A stretch of 64,000 nt of DNA from Streptomyces sp. CC208A (GTDB taxonomy: Bacteria > Actinomycetota > Actinomycetes > Streptomycetales > Streptomycetaceae). The position numbers were made by a program, and so were the translations under genes. The notes under the pieces are model-generated. The model made no database searches and was not told the origin of the DNA. It saw only the letters and a program-made list of their open reading frames with translations. Location of the stretch: contig NZ_JASCXN010000029.1 in the NCBI RefSeq assembly GCF_030010625.1, positions 47,766 to 111,765 on the forward strand, in the 5' to 3' direction. Positions 35,390 through 42,531 of the stretch are shown piece by piece (position 1 is the first letter of the stretch; each line of letters begins with the position of its first letter).

Positions 35390-36247
35390 TCAGGAGAGTT
35401 GAAGGAGGCCGCGGAGAAGATCGCGGCTTTCGGCCGGATCCGGACTGTCCTTCGCCAGCTTCTCCATCACCCCGGCGTACTGGGCGACCTCCTCCCGCTT
35501 GTCGAGGTAGAGGGCGCCGGTGAGCTGCTCCAGGTAGACGATGCCGGAGAGGTCGGACTCGGGGAAGCCGAGCATGGTGAAGGCGCCGCTCTCGCCCGCG
35601 TGCCCGCCGAAGCTGAAGGGCATCACCTGGAGGGTGACGCCGGGGTGCTCGGAGACCTCGATGAGGTGCTTCAACTGGCCGCGCATGACGGCCCGGTCGC
35701 CGTACGGGCGGCGGAGGGCGGCCTCGTCGAGGACGACGTGGAAGTGCGGGGCGCGCTCGGAGACGAGGACCTTCTGGCGTTCGAGGCGGAGGGCGACACG
35801 GCGGTCGATCTCGGCGTTCGAGGCGCCGGGCATGCCTCGCGCGACGACCGCGTGGGCGTACTCCTCCGTCTGCAACAGGCCGTGCACGAACTGCACTTCG
35901 TAGACGCGGATGAGGGAGGCGGCGGCCTCAAGGCCGATGTACGTCTGGAACCAGCCCGGCAGGACGTCGCCGAAGCTGTGCCACCAGCCGGCGAGGTTGG
36001 CCTCGCGGGCGAGCCCGAGGAGGGCGCCGCGCTCGTTCTCCTCGGTGACGCCGTAGAGAGTGAGCAGATCCTCTATGTCCCTGGCCTTGAAGCTCACCCT
36101 TCCCAACTCCATGCGGCTGATCTTGGATTCGGAGGCGCGGATCGAGTAGCCGGCCGCCTCACGGGTGATGCCCCTGGACTCGCGCAGGCGCCTCAGCTGG
36201 GAGCCCAGCAGAATGCGCCGGACGACGCTCCCGCCCGCTCCGTTCAT
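35390..36247 (-). CDS. XRE-family regulator with DUF5753 (WhiJ-like)
   Basis: A 285-residue DNA-binding protein. The helix-turn-helix (about residues 14-68) reads LGSQLRRLRESRGITREAAG then SESKISRMELGRVSFK. The rest is the actinobacterial DUF5753 domain (GLAREANLAGWW, LEAAASLIRVYE, VHGLLQTEEYA, IVYLEQLTGALYLD). Such regulators pair with an ATPase and a DUF397 protein in WhiJ/AbaA-type clusters that tune differentiation; both partners are next door. The ATG at 36245-36247 is chosen; a GTG at 36262 is an alternative. Confidence 0.9.
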   Translation of the reverse strand: MNGAGGSVVRRILLGSQLRRLRESRGITREAAGYSIRASESKISRMELGRVSFKARDIEDLLTLYGVTEENERGALLGLAREANLAGWWHSFGDVLPGWFQTYIGLEAAASLIRVYEVQFVHGLLQTEEYAHAVVARGMPGASNAEIDRRVALRLERQKVLVSERAPHFHVVLDEAALRRPYGDRAVMRGQLKHLIEVSEHPGVTLQVMPFSFGGHAGESGAFTMLGFPESDLSGIVYLEQLTGALYLDKREEVAQYAGVMEKLAKDSPDPAESRDLLRGLLQLS

Positions 36248-36457
36248 TTCGCCTGCGGTCACGGCTCCCAGCCTCCCCTTCACGGTGACGAGCCCCCGTC
36301 GAGCCCCGGATTCTGCCACCAAACGCTTCCGCCCGTACACATCTGGTGACGGAAGGGGACTCGTGGGACTCGCGCCGGACGAGAACCGGACACGCCTCCG
36401 TCAAGAAGATTTCCACAGATTCGCCACAGGATCGGACAGGTCCGGCACCCTCTCACC

Positions 36458-36484
36458 GCGTGCACGTGCATCTGCCCTTGCATC
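36458..36484 (+). promoter_or_regulatory. Candidate operator, copy 1
   Basis: The core CGTGCACGTGCATCTGC is followed by CCTTGCATC. The same 17-bp core recurs on the opposite strand at 37518-37543, with 2 mismatches over the next 9 bases. Location between the divergent XRE and ATPase genes suggests binding by the XRE regulator. Confidence 0.6.
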
Positions 36485-36555
36485 CCGTGGGCGCATTCGG
36501 AACCATGGACCCCGCGCAGCCGCGCACTCGTGCTGTCGTGTCGTCGCGTCGCTTC

Positions 36556-36604
36556 GCACCGTTGTCGCACCGCTGTTGCACCGCTGTCACACCGTTGTCG
36601 CACC
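36556..36604 (+). repeat. 11-bp tandem repeat (GCACCGTTGTC x4)
   Basis: Units at 36556, 36567, 36578 and 36589 read GCACCGTTGTC, GCACCGCTGTT, GCACCGCTGTC and ACACCGTTGTC, with a partial fifth. They end 29 bp before the ATPase ATG. The period is one helical turn, so it may phase regulator binding or simply reflect slippage. Confidence 0.85.
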
Positions 36605-36632
36605 ACCACCGCGATTCCCGGGAGTGCCTCGC

Positions 36633-37133
36633 ATGGGGACGAATGGATCGACCGTGCTCGAGCCTTTACGGCAGGGTCTCCCGCCGATCGACCCCGGTGC
36701 CGTCTCCACCTCCGCCTCCTGCGCCCTGCCCGCCCGGTACGAAGCCGTGCGCGGGGCACGGAAGTTCACCAGTGCGACGCTCGACCGCTGGGACCTGGCC
36801 GACCGGTTCGACGACGTGGCCCTCGTGGTCTCCGAGCTCGTCACCAACGCGCTGCGGCACGCCGTCCCGGACGGCGGCGGTCCTGACGAGCCGCAGGGCC
36901 CGCCGGTGCGGCTGCACCTGATGCGCTGGGCCTCCCGCCTGGTGTGCGCGGTGCGCGACCCCAGCCGGGAGAGCCCGGAGGCGCGCGGCGGCGAGGAGGA
37001 CTTCTCCGCCGAGTCGGGGCGCGGCCTGTTCCTGGTGGAGTCGTTCAGCGACAGCTGGGGCTGGCACCCGCTCGCCGGGACCCTTCAGGGCAAGGTGGTG
37101 TGGGCGCTCTTCCGGGTCGGCCCGGAGGAGTAG
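36633..37133 (+). CDS. ATP-binding protein, anti-sigma-type HATPase (WhiJ-cluster)
   Basis: A 166-residue single HATPase_c_2 domain protein of the serine kinase/anti-sigma type. The N-box is VALVVSELVTNALRHAV and the G-box is SGRGLFLVESFSDSWGW. Small proteins of this kind are abundant in Streptomyces and accompany XRE-DUF5753 and DUF397 genes. Whether it phosphorylates an anti-anti-sigma factor is unknown. The ATG at 36633 lies 7 bp after GGGAGTG. The long upstream open frame is not protein-like. Confidence 0.88.
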   Translation: MGTNGSTVLEPLRQGLPPIDPGAVSTSASCALPARYEAVRGARKFTSATLDRWDLADRFDDVALVVSELVTNALRHAVPDGGGPDEPQGPPVRLHLMRWASRLVCAVRDPSRESPEARGGEEDFSAESGRGLFLVESFSDSWGWHPLAGTLQGKVVWALFRVGPEE

Positions 37134-37145
37134 GGCTTCCGCAAG

Positions 37146-37194
37146 AGCACGGGGAGGGGCCCCGGCGGTGACCGCCGGGGCCCCTCCCCGTGCT
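37146..37194. terminator. Perfect 49-bp palindromic bidirectional terminator
   Basis: A 24-bp perfect inverted repeat (arms 37146-37169 and 37171-37194 around a single base) lies between the convergent ATPase and DUF397 genes. It begins AGCACGGGGAGGGG. It should stop transcription from both sides. Confidence 0.9.
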
Positions 37195-37208
37195 TGCGCG
37201 CGCGGCCC

Positions 37209-37451
37209 TCATACGAGGTGGTCGAACTCCCCGTCCTTGACACCCAGCAGGAGCGCCTCTATCTCGGCCGGCGTGTAGACGAGCGCCGGACCGTCCGGGT
37301 GGCGGGAGTTGCGCACGGCAACGTTCCCCCCCGGCAGCTTGGCGAATTCGACGCACGAACCCTGGGAGTTGCTGTGCCTGCTCTTCTGCCAGACGACGCC
37401 CCGCAGCTCCGTGGCCGCCATGCCGTTGTACGCGTGATGCGCCTGATGCAC
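37209..37451 (-). CDS. DUF397 family protein (WhiJ-cluster)
   Basis: An 80-residue DUF397 protein. The family pattern WQKSRHSNSQGSCVEFA, VAVRNSRHPDGPALVYTPAE is clear, ending EFDHLV. In Streptomyces such proteins are encoded next to XRE-DUF5753 regulators and are thought to modulate them, in some reports in a toxin-antitoxin-like way. The GTG at 37449-37451 has GGGGAG 6 bp upstream and is preferred over the internal ATG at 37419-37421. A candidate operator copy lies about 70 bp upstream. Confidence 0.9.
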   Translation of the reverse strand: MHQAHHAYNGMAATELRGVVWQKSRHSNSQGSCVEFAKLPGGNVAVRNSRHPDGPALVYTPAEIEALLLGVKDGEFDHLV

Positions 37452-37723
37452 TGGAAGCTCCCCGAGTTGCTTGGTACAGGTGTCAACTTCCCCGGATCAT
37501 AGCTGCGTTCATATGCCGATGCATGAGCAGATGCACGTGCACGGCGCGTGGCGTAGCCACTACGCCACACAGCGTGCGAACGATGTCATGGCGCACGGAG
37601 ACGCCCCGCGATCTCCCCACCCGGGTGGACGGAGGGGCGGGGAGGATGGTTCCCGGCACGGGTCGGCGGCGGGGTGGGACGTGCCGGACGGGGCGGGTCG
37701 GACGGGGGACACACGGGGGCGGG
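37452..37723. promoter_or_regulatory. DUF397 upstream region with operator copy and hairpin
   Basis: A 272-bp gap. It carries the second operator copy (37518-37543) and a perfect 9-bp hairpin GTGGCGTAG-cca-CTACGCCAC at 37548-37568. The right part (37620-37720) is GC-rich and featureless and follows the stop of the anti-sigma-like gene. Confidence 0.5.
37518..37543 (-). promoter_or_regulatory. Candidate operator, copy 2
   Basis: Read on the minus strand this is CGTGCACGTGCATCTGC followed by TCATGCATC, matching copy 1 at 36458-36484 in 24 of 26 positions. It lies upstream of the DUF397 gene in the same orientation relative to that gene. Confidence 0.6.
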
Positions 37724-38584
37724 TCAGACGGCCGGAAGCTCGGCCAGGAGGCGGCCCGCGCGGTCGTACAGGCGGGCGGCCACGGGGTTCGCGTCGGGCG
37801 AGACCGCGTACCAGACGCCCCAGCCAGGCCTCCCCGGCAGTTCGAGGAGGGTCGCGGGGGTGGCCCGGCCCCCGGCGCCCACGAGCTCGACCCGGCCCGC
37901 GTCCTTCGTCCCGTAGTACAGGCCGGAGTGGAAGGTGCCCTCGCTCTGGTGGCTGAGGTCGGGGCGGCGCAGGTCGATGTTGCCGTCGGTGACGCTGCGG
38001 AACTCCTCGATCCCGTCCGCACCGCCCTTCCAGTGCTTGCCTTGCTCCGTGAGCCACACCGTCCAGCCCGGCGCGGCCTCCACCCGCTCCCCCGCCGCGA
38101 CGGTCCGCACGGGGAAGAGGGACCGCGGCTCGGACGCCGAGGCCCTGGGGACGGAGACCTGGGAGGGAGCGGAAGGGGCGGCGGGAGCGGGCGGAACGGT
38201 CGGGGTGCGGGTGACGGCGGGGACCGGCGGAGCGGCGAGCCCGGCGGCCGGGTGCGGGGCGCGGACCAGGGCCGTACCGGCCGCGACGGCCGCCGAGACG
38301 CCGAGGACGGCGAGGACGGAGAGGGCGACCGTACGGCGCCGGCGGCGCGCGCGGCCCGCCCGGAGCACCGCCGCCACGGGCGCGGGCCCCGGCGTCACGT
38401 CATGGGCGGCGCGGGCGAACTCGGCGCGGATCAGCTCGTCCCACGCGTCGGCGGCGGAGGACGCGCCTTCGCCGGCGGGTTCGGCGAGGGATCCGGCGAA
38501 GGGCCCGGTGGGTTCGGCGAGGGATCCGGCGAAGGGCCCGGTGGGGGGCTCCGCGCCGGGCTCGGCGTCGGGTGCGGGGGTCAT
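37724..38584 (-). CDS. Putative membrane anti-sigma-like protein
   Basis: A 286-residue protein of unknown family. The N-terminal 60 residues include a perfectly duplicated 11-residue unit (GPFAGSLAEPT). A region with WDELIRAEFARAAHDVTPGP precedes an Arg-rich stop-transfer and one membrane span (about 85-107). The rest is extracytoplasmic, Pro/Ala-rich then globular (WTVWLTEQGKHWKGG, GLYYGTKDAGRVELVG). This is the usual layout of genes after SigE-type ECF factors. Its ATG overlaps the stop of the sigma-domain gene (ATGA at 38581-38584), so the two are coupled. Confidence 0.75.
   Translation of the reverse strand: MTPAPDAEPGAEPPTGPFAGSLAEPTGPFAGSLAEPAGEGASSAADAWDELIRAEFARAAHDVTPGPAPVAAVLRAGRARRRRRTVALSVLAVLGVSAAVAAGTALVRAPHPAAGLAAPPVPAVTRTPTVPPAPAAPSAPSQVSVPRASASEPRSLFPVRTVAAGERVEAAPGWTVWLTEQGKHWKGGADGIEEFRSVTDGNIDLRRPDLSHQSEGTFHSGLYYGTKDAGRVELVGAGGRATPATLLELPGRPGWGVWYAVSPDANPVAARLYDRAGRLLAELPAV
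38478..38543 (-). repeat. Perfect 33-bp in-frame duplication
   Basis: Two identical 33-bp units (38478-38510 and 38511-38543) encode GPFAGSLAEPT twice in the cytoplasmic tail of the anti-sigma-like protein. The lack of divergence implies a recent duplication or gene conversion. Confidence 0.9.
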
Positions 38585-39945
38585 GGGCGGGCTCCGTAGG
38601 GGGTGCGGAGGGGCGGGCCGGACAGCGGCGGAGGGCCGGAGGCGAGCCGGGGGTGGGCCCGCAGCGCGGCGAGGCCGCGTCTGGCGTGGGTCTTGACCGT
38701 GCCGAGCGAGCACTGGAGGACGTCCGCGATCTCCTGCTCGGTCAGATCGTCCCAGTACCGCAGGACCATCACGGTCCGCTGACGGATGCTCAGGTCCGCT
38801 AACGCCTCGAAGAGCACGGCCCGTTCCTCCACGCCCTCGGCGTGGCCCGCGTCCCGGTGCCGGGCGGTCTCCGGCAGCACCGGGACGAGCAGGTGGGCGA
38901 CCCGGCGGCGGCGGAGGCGGCTGAGGTTGTTGTTGTTGACGGGGGCGCGGCGCACATAGAGGTCGATCTCGGCGCGTGGCACCTTGCGCCAGCGGGCGTA
39001 CACCTTCGCGAGGGTCGTCTGCACCAGGTCCTCGGCCTCGTGGAAGTCGCCGGTGAGCAGCTGGGCCGTACGGACGAGCCGGGGCCAGGCGGCGGAGGCG
39101 AACGCGGCGAAGTCGGCGTCGTCGCCGGTGTCGTGGACCTCCGCCGCCGCGGCCAGCAGCTCGCGGACCCGGTCCCGCTGCGGCCCCTCGGCCGGGGCGC
39201 CGACGGCCGGGTCGGCGAGCGAGGCGAGCACGGGCCGGATCCGCTCGGCGAGCCGCCGGGGCCCGTGGAGTTCGGCGGGGCGGCGGCGGGCCTGGCGGGG
39301 TGTGACGGCGGCGGCGCTGCGGGCGGTCATGAGCGGCACCGGGTCGAAGGGCGCGACCGGGTCGTGGCGCAGCCGGCGGGCGTAGTCCGCCTCCGCCGCG
39401 AGCGCGTCGGCCAGGGCGTCCCGCTGGGCGCCCCAGGGCCGGACCGGCAGCAGTACGACCAGGGCGGCCTGGACGGCCCCGCCCGCGAAGATCATGGCGG
39501 CGTGGCCGGCGGCGGTCGCGACGGAGGTGGGCAGGGTGACCGTGACCAGCATGATCGCCACGTTGGAGGAGGCGATGAGACCGGCCGTGGGCCCGGCCGC
39601 CCAGGCGAGGCCGGAGAGGAAGGTCCACAGGAGCAGCAGGGCGAGGAAGAGGGCCGTCCGCGAGCCGACCAGGTACCCCAGGAAGGTGGAGACGGCGAGG
39701 CTGCCCCCGGAGGCGAGCGCGAGGGTCGGCCGGGGCCGCCAGGAACGCTGGAAGGTCGCGATGGCCGCCTGGAAGGCGCCGAAGGCGGACGACGCGGCGA
39801 CGACCGGCCCGAAGACTGCCAGCGAGAACCCGATGACCAGAGCGAGCCCGAGGGCCCCCCGGGCGGCGGCGAGGGGACTCAGCCGCCGCCGCTCGACGGC
39901 GAGGCCCGAGCGCGCGGTCTCCCTCAGCGCCCGGAGCCAGCTCAT
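38581..39945 (-). CDS. FUSC-type membrane domain fused to a SigE-family ECF sigma factor
   Basis: An unusual 454-residue product. Residues 1-270 resemble the first half of FUSC/aromatic-acid exporter proteins: about six hydrophobic segments (30-170), then the cytoplasmic block RRLAERIRPVLASLADPAVG and RDRVRELLAAAAEV. Residues 277-432 are a SigE-family ECF sigma factor: DADFAAFASAAWPRLVRTA, AEDLVQTTLAKVYARW (sigma-2), and LSIRQRTVMVLRYWDDLTEQ, LGTVKTHARRGLAAL (sigma-4). The join near residue 272 is in frame, and no ATG or GTG lies just before the sigma part. The usual second half of FUSC is absent. It may be a deletion fusion or a membrane-tethered sigma factor. An anti-sigma-like gene overlaps its end. 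Confidence 0.85.
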   Translation of the reverse strand: MSWLRALRETARSGLAVERRRLSPLAAARGALGLALVIGFSLAVFGPVVAASSAFGAFQAAIATFQRSWRPRPTLALASGGSLAVSTFLGYLVGSRTALFLALLLLWTFLSGLAWAAGPTAGLIASSNVAIMLVTVTLPTSVATAAGHAAMIFAGGAVQAALVVLLPVRPWGAQRDALADALAAEADYARRLRHDPVAPFDPVPLMTARSAAAVTPRQARRRPAELHGPRRLAERIRPVLASLADPAVGAPAEGPQRDRVRELLAAAAEVHDTGDDADFAAFASAAWPRLVRTAQLLTGDFHEAEDLVQTTLAKVYARWRKVPRAEIDLYVRRAPVNNNNLSRLRRRRVAHLLVPVLPETARHRDAGHAEGVEERAVLFEALADLSIRQRTVMVLRYWDDLTEQEIADVLQCSLGTVKTHARRGLAALRAHPRLASGPPPLSGPPLRTPYGARP

Positions 39946-40047
39946 TCCCCGAGCGTAGCGACGATCACGCCGGAAACCGGCATTTCGCCCAGCCTGCGAG
40001 GGGCTGGGGCACGGCGAAGGCCCGGGGTCCGGCGGGGCCGGGAGGTG

Positions 40048-41193
40048 CTACCCGCCCGCCCCCCGGTCGAGCCGCTCCCGTTCCGGGGTGAGGGCGGCGC
40101 TCTCCGCGGCGGTGGAGCCGTGGGTCCAGCCGGCCTCGTCCCACATCGCGCGGACGCGGGTCGTCCGCGTCCGGGGGAAGAGCTCGTCCGTGCGGGCCGT
40201 CACCGCGACCTCGCGGGAGGCGAGGACCGGGAGGAGGGTCGGGGCCTCGGCGGCCACCCGGCGGGAGGTCGCCTCCAGGCGGGCGCCGAGCCGGTTCGCG
40301 TACGCGAGGAGGAAGGACTGCCGGAAGGACTTGGTGCGCTTGCGGCCGCCCTTGCGCTGCTCCGCCTCCGCCCGGGTCATCGCGGCCGTCCCCTGCACGA
40401 GGAGCGAGGTGTACAGCAGCTCGACCGGGTCGAGGTCCGCCTCGAAGCCGACGACGGTCGAGAAGCCGTACGTCTCGTTCCACACCGCCCGGCAGTGGTT
40501 GGCCGTCGCCACCGCGTCGAGCAGGATCGCCTTCGCCTGCTCGTACGGCGGCTCGACCCCGATCCGGATCGCCCCCGGCGTCCGCGGCGACGGCGCACCG
40601 GCCGCGAGCCCCGCCTCGTCGAGGCTGTGCCGGGCCATCAGCTCCTGCGCCTTCGCGGTCAGCGCCTCCGCCTCCTCCGGGTAGCCGGTGGCCTCGGCCT
40701 TGGCGAGCAGCGCCCGGATCCGGGTGAGCATCCGCGGTTCCCCGGCCGCCGCGGGCGGCAGCGCCTCGCCCGGTACGGGCCCCACCGCGTCGAGCCGGGG
40801 CAGCCGGACCAGCAGCCGGTACAGCTCCAGGACGGTCGTCGCGTACGAGAACCGGTCGGCGCTCCCGCCCCCGGCCTCCAGCGCGTCGACCTGCTCCCGC
40901 CAGCGCCGGGGCAGCGTCGCGTACCGGGCCGTCTCCGCCCGCACCAGGCCGCCGAGCAGCCGCAGGTGCTCCTCCGCCAGGTCGCGGCGGACCGTGCGCG
41001 CGAGGTCGGCCGGCTGCCAGCCGCGCTCCCACAGCGTCCGTACGAACTCCTCGCCGCGCCGGGCGAGACCGGCGTCGGCGGCCGGATCGGCGGCGAGCAG
41101 GGAGGCCGCCGTGTCGAGGGAACGGTCGTCCCGCGTGTGCAGCGCCTCCCGCAGCGCCCGCTCGACGGTCGACCCCCGCTCCTCCTCCTGCAT
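40048..41193 (-). CDS. DUF2786 domain protein
   Basis: A 381-residue protein with a central DUF2786 motif, RMLTRIRALLAKAEATGYPE then ALTAKAQELMARHSLDEAGL (about 155-195). It is followed by a conserved-looking region with FRQSFLLAYANRLGARLEAT (about 300-320). The N-terminal part is helical. No enzyme motif is seen and no function is established; in phages similar domains occur near zinc-binding proteins. Start ATG is at 41191-41193. It follows the FUSC-sigma fusion gene across a short 102-bp gap on the same strand. Confidence 0.8.
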   Translation of the reverse strand: MQEEERGSTVERALREALHTRDDRSLDTAASLLAADPAADAGLARRGEEFVRTLWERGWQPADLARTVRRDLAEEHLRLLGGLVRAETARYATLPRRWREQVDALEAGGGSADRFSYATTVLELYRLLVRLPRLDAVGPVPGEALPPAAAGEPRMLTRIRALLAKAEATGYPEEAEALTAKAQELMARHSLDEAGLAAGAPSPRTPGAIRIGVEPPYEQAKAILLDAVATANHCRAVWNETYGFSTVVGFEADLDPVELLYTSLLVQGTAAMTRAEAEQRKGGRKRTKSFRQSFLLAYANRLGARLEATSRRVAAEAPTLLPVLASREVAVTARTDELFPRTRTTRVRAMWDEAGWTHGSTAAESAALTPERERLDRGAGG

Positions 41194-41341
41194 GACCCTG
41201 CCCTCTCCCTGGCCCCGGTGCCTTCCCCGTACGGCTCCCTCCGATGGTCTCAGGGCGGCGGCGGGCGGGCGCGCGCCGGTCGCCGTCGCCGCGTCGGCCC
41301 TCCCCGCGTGGCGACCCGGCCGCCGAGCGGCGATGGTGGGA

Positions 41342-41382
41342 CGGGGGCGGTGGCCGGGGTCGGAGCCGGGCCACCGCCCCCG
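41342..41382 (-). terminator. Terminator of the oxidoreductase gene
   Basis: CGGGGGCGGTGGCC (41342-41355) pairs perfectly with GGCCACCGCCCCCG (41369-41382) around 13 nt. It lies 26 bp past the stop of the minus-strand oxidoreductase gene. The rest of the 41194-41407 gap shows nothing else. Confidence 0.75.
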
Positions 41383-41407
41383 CCCGCGTACGTACGGGAC
41401 TGCGGCG

Positions 41408-42346
41408 CTACGGGACGAGGACGATCTTCCCCCGCACGTGCCCGGTCTCGCTCAGCTCCTGCGCGCGGGCGGCCTCCTTGAGCGGCAGGGTCTCGGCGTG
41501 CCGCAGCCGCAGGGTGCCCGCGAGGACGGCCGACGCCTGGGCGGCCAGCCAGGCGCGCACCCGGTCGAAGTCCCGCTCGGGGACGCTGTAGGCGATGCCG
41601 TGCTCGGCCGCGTCCGTGGCGGCGATCGTCGCGATCCGCTCCTTGGGGGCGGTGCCCTCGCCGCCGAGCAGTGCGATCGCGACCGGCAGCACCCCGTGCC
41701 CGGCGGCGTCGAAGACGGCGTCGACGCCCTGCGGAGCGGCGGCCCGCACCTGGTCGGCGAGGCCGTCCCCGTAGGCGACGGGGACCGCGCCGAGCTCGCG
41801 CAGATAGGCGTGGTTGGACGGGGAGGCGGAGCCGACGACGGTGACGCCGGCGGCGACCGCGAGCTGCACCGCGATGGTGCCGACGATCCCGGCCGCCCCG
41901 TGCAGGAACAGCGTCTCGCCCGCCCGTACGCCGAGCTGTTCGAGGACACGGGCCGCGGTCTCGCCCGCGACCGGGAGGCCCACCGCGGCCTCCCAGGACA
42001 GGCCGTCCGGCTTCGGCAGGACGTTGCCGGCGAGGACGTACTGGGCGTAGGCGCCGGTCTTCGACCAGCCGAACACCTCGTCGCCGACGGCGAGTCCGGT
42101 GACGCCCTCGCCGACCGCGTCGACCGTGCCCGCCACCTCGATTCCCGGCACGGCGGGGAACGTCGTCGGGAAGAACTCCTCAAGCAGGCCCCGACGGACC
42201 TTCCAGTCCATGGGGTTGACGCCGATCGCCGCCACCCGCAGCCGCACCTCGCCGGGCCCCGGCCGCGGCACCTCGGCGCCGGTCTCGTGCCGCAGCACCT
42301 CGGGGCCGCCGAACTCCTCGAACACGATCGCTTCCATCGTCGCCAT
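41408..42346 (-). CDS. NADP-dependent quinone oxidoreductase-like MDR protein
   Basis: A 312-residue medium-chain dehydrogenase/reductase of the zeta-crystallin/quinone reductase group. No catalytic or structural zinc Cys cluster is present. Marks are EVRLRVAAIGVNPMDWKVRRG, VPGIEVAGTVDAVGEGVTGL and the nucleotide-binding loop LHGAAGIVGTIAVQLA. The ATG at 42344-42346 (MATMEAIVFEEFGGPEVL) is chosen; the upstream open frame is not conserved-looking. It is divergent from the polymerase gene. Confidence 0.9.
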   Translation of the reverse strand: MATMEAIVFEEFGGPEVLRHETGAEVPRPGPGEVRLRVAAIGVNPMDWKVRRGLLEEFFPTTFPAVPGIEVAGTVDAVGEGVTGLAVGDEVFGWSKTGAYAQYVLAGNVLPKPDGLSWEAAVGLPVAGETAARVLEQLGVRAGETLFLHGAAGIVGTIAVQLAVAAGVTVVGSASPSNHAYLRELGAVPVAYGDGLADQVRAAAPQGVDAVFDAAGHGVLPVAIALLGGEGTAPKERIATIAATDAAEHGIAYSVPERDFDRVRAWLAAQASAVLAGTLRLRHAETLPLKEAARAQELSETGHVRGKIVLVP

Positions 42347-42531
42347 GTCTCCCCCTGCGTCAGCGCGTTCGCCCCGGATTCCCTCACGGCGACGACCGCG
42401 TACCGGCTTCTCGGCCTTCTCGACGTGATCAAGAGCGCGCCGGGCGACTTTGTTCCCGCCCCGGCCTTCCTCCGACTCTCCCCGGCCTGTCCCCGTCCGC
42501 CCTGTCAGTGGCGGGTGCCAGACTCGCACCC

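Larger units (their letters stand above)
36248..36632. promoter_or_regulatory. Divergent regulatory region of the WhiJ-type cluster
   Basis: A 385-bp gene-free stretch between the XRE gene (minus) and the ATPase gene (plus). It holds one copy of a candidate operator (36458-36484) that recurs inverted upstream of the DUF397 gene, and an 11-bp tandem repeat (36556-36604) just before the ATPase ribosome site. Patches of lower GC around 36300-36430 likely contain promoters. No small gene is convincing here. Confidence 0.6.

Noticed and set aside
36556..36604. Possible CRISPR-like repeat
   Set aside because: The units are 11 bp and contiguous with no spacers, and no cas gene is near. The arrays at 30418 and 45660 are the same kind.
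36280..36759. Minus-strand frame in the WhiJ-cluster intergenic region
   Set aside because: It overlaps the ATPase gene start, has no ribosome site and is Arg-rich. The region is better explained as regulatory DNA.
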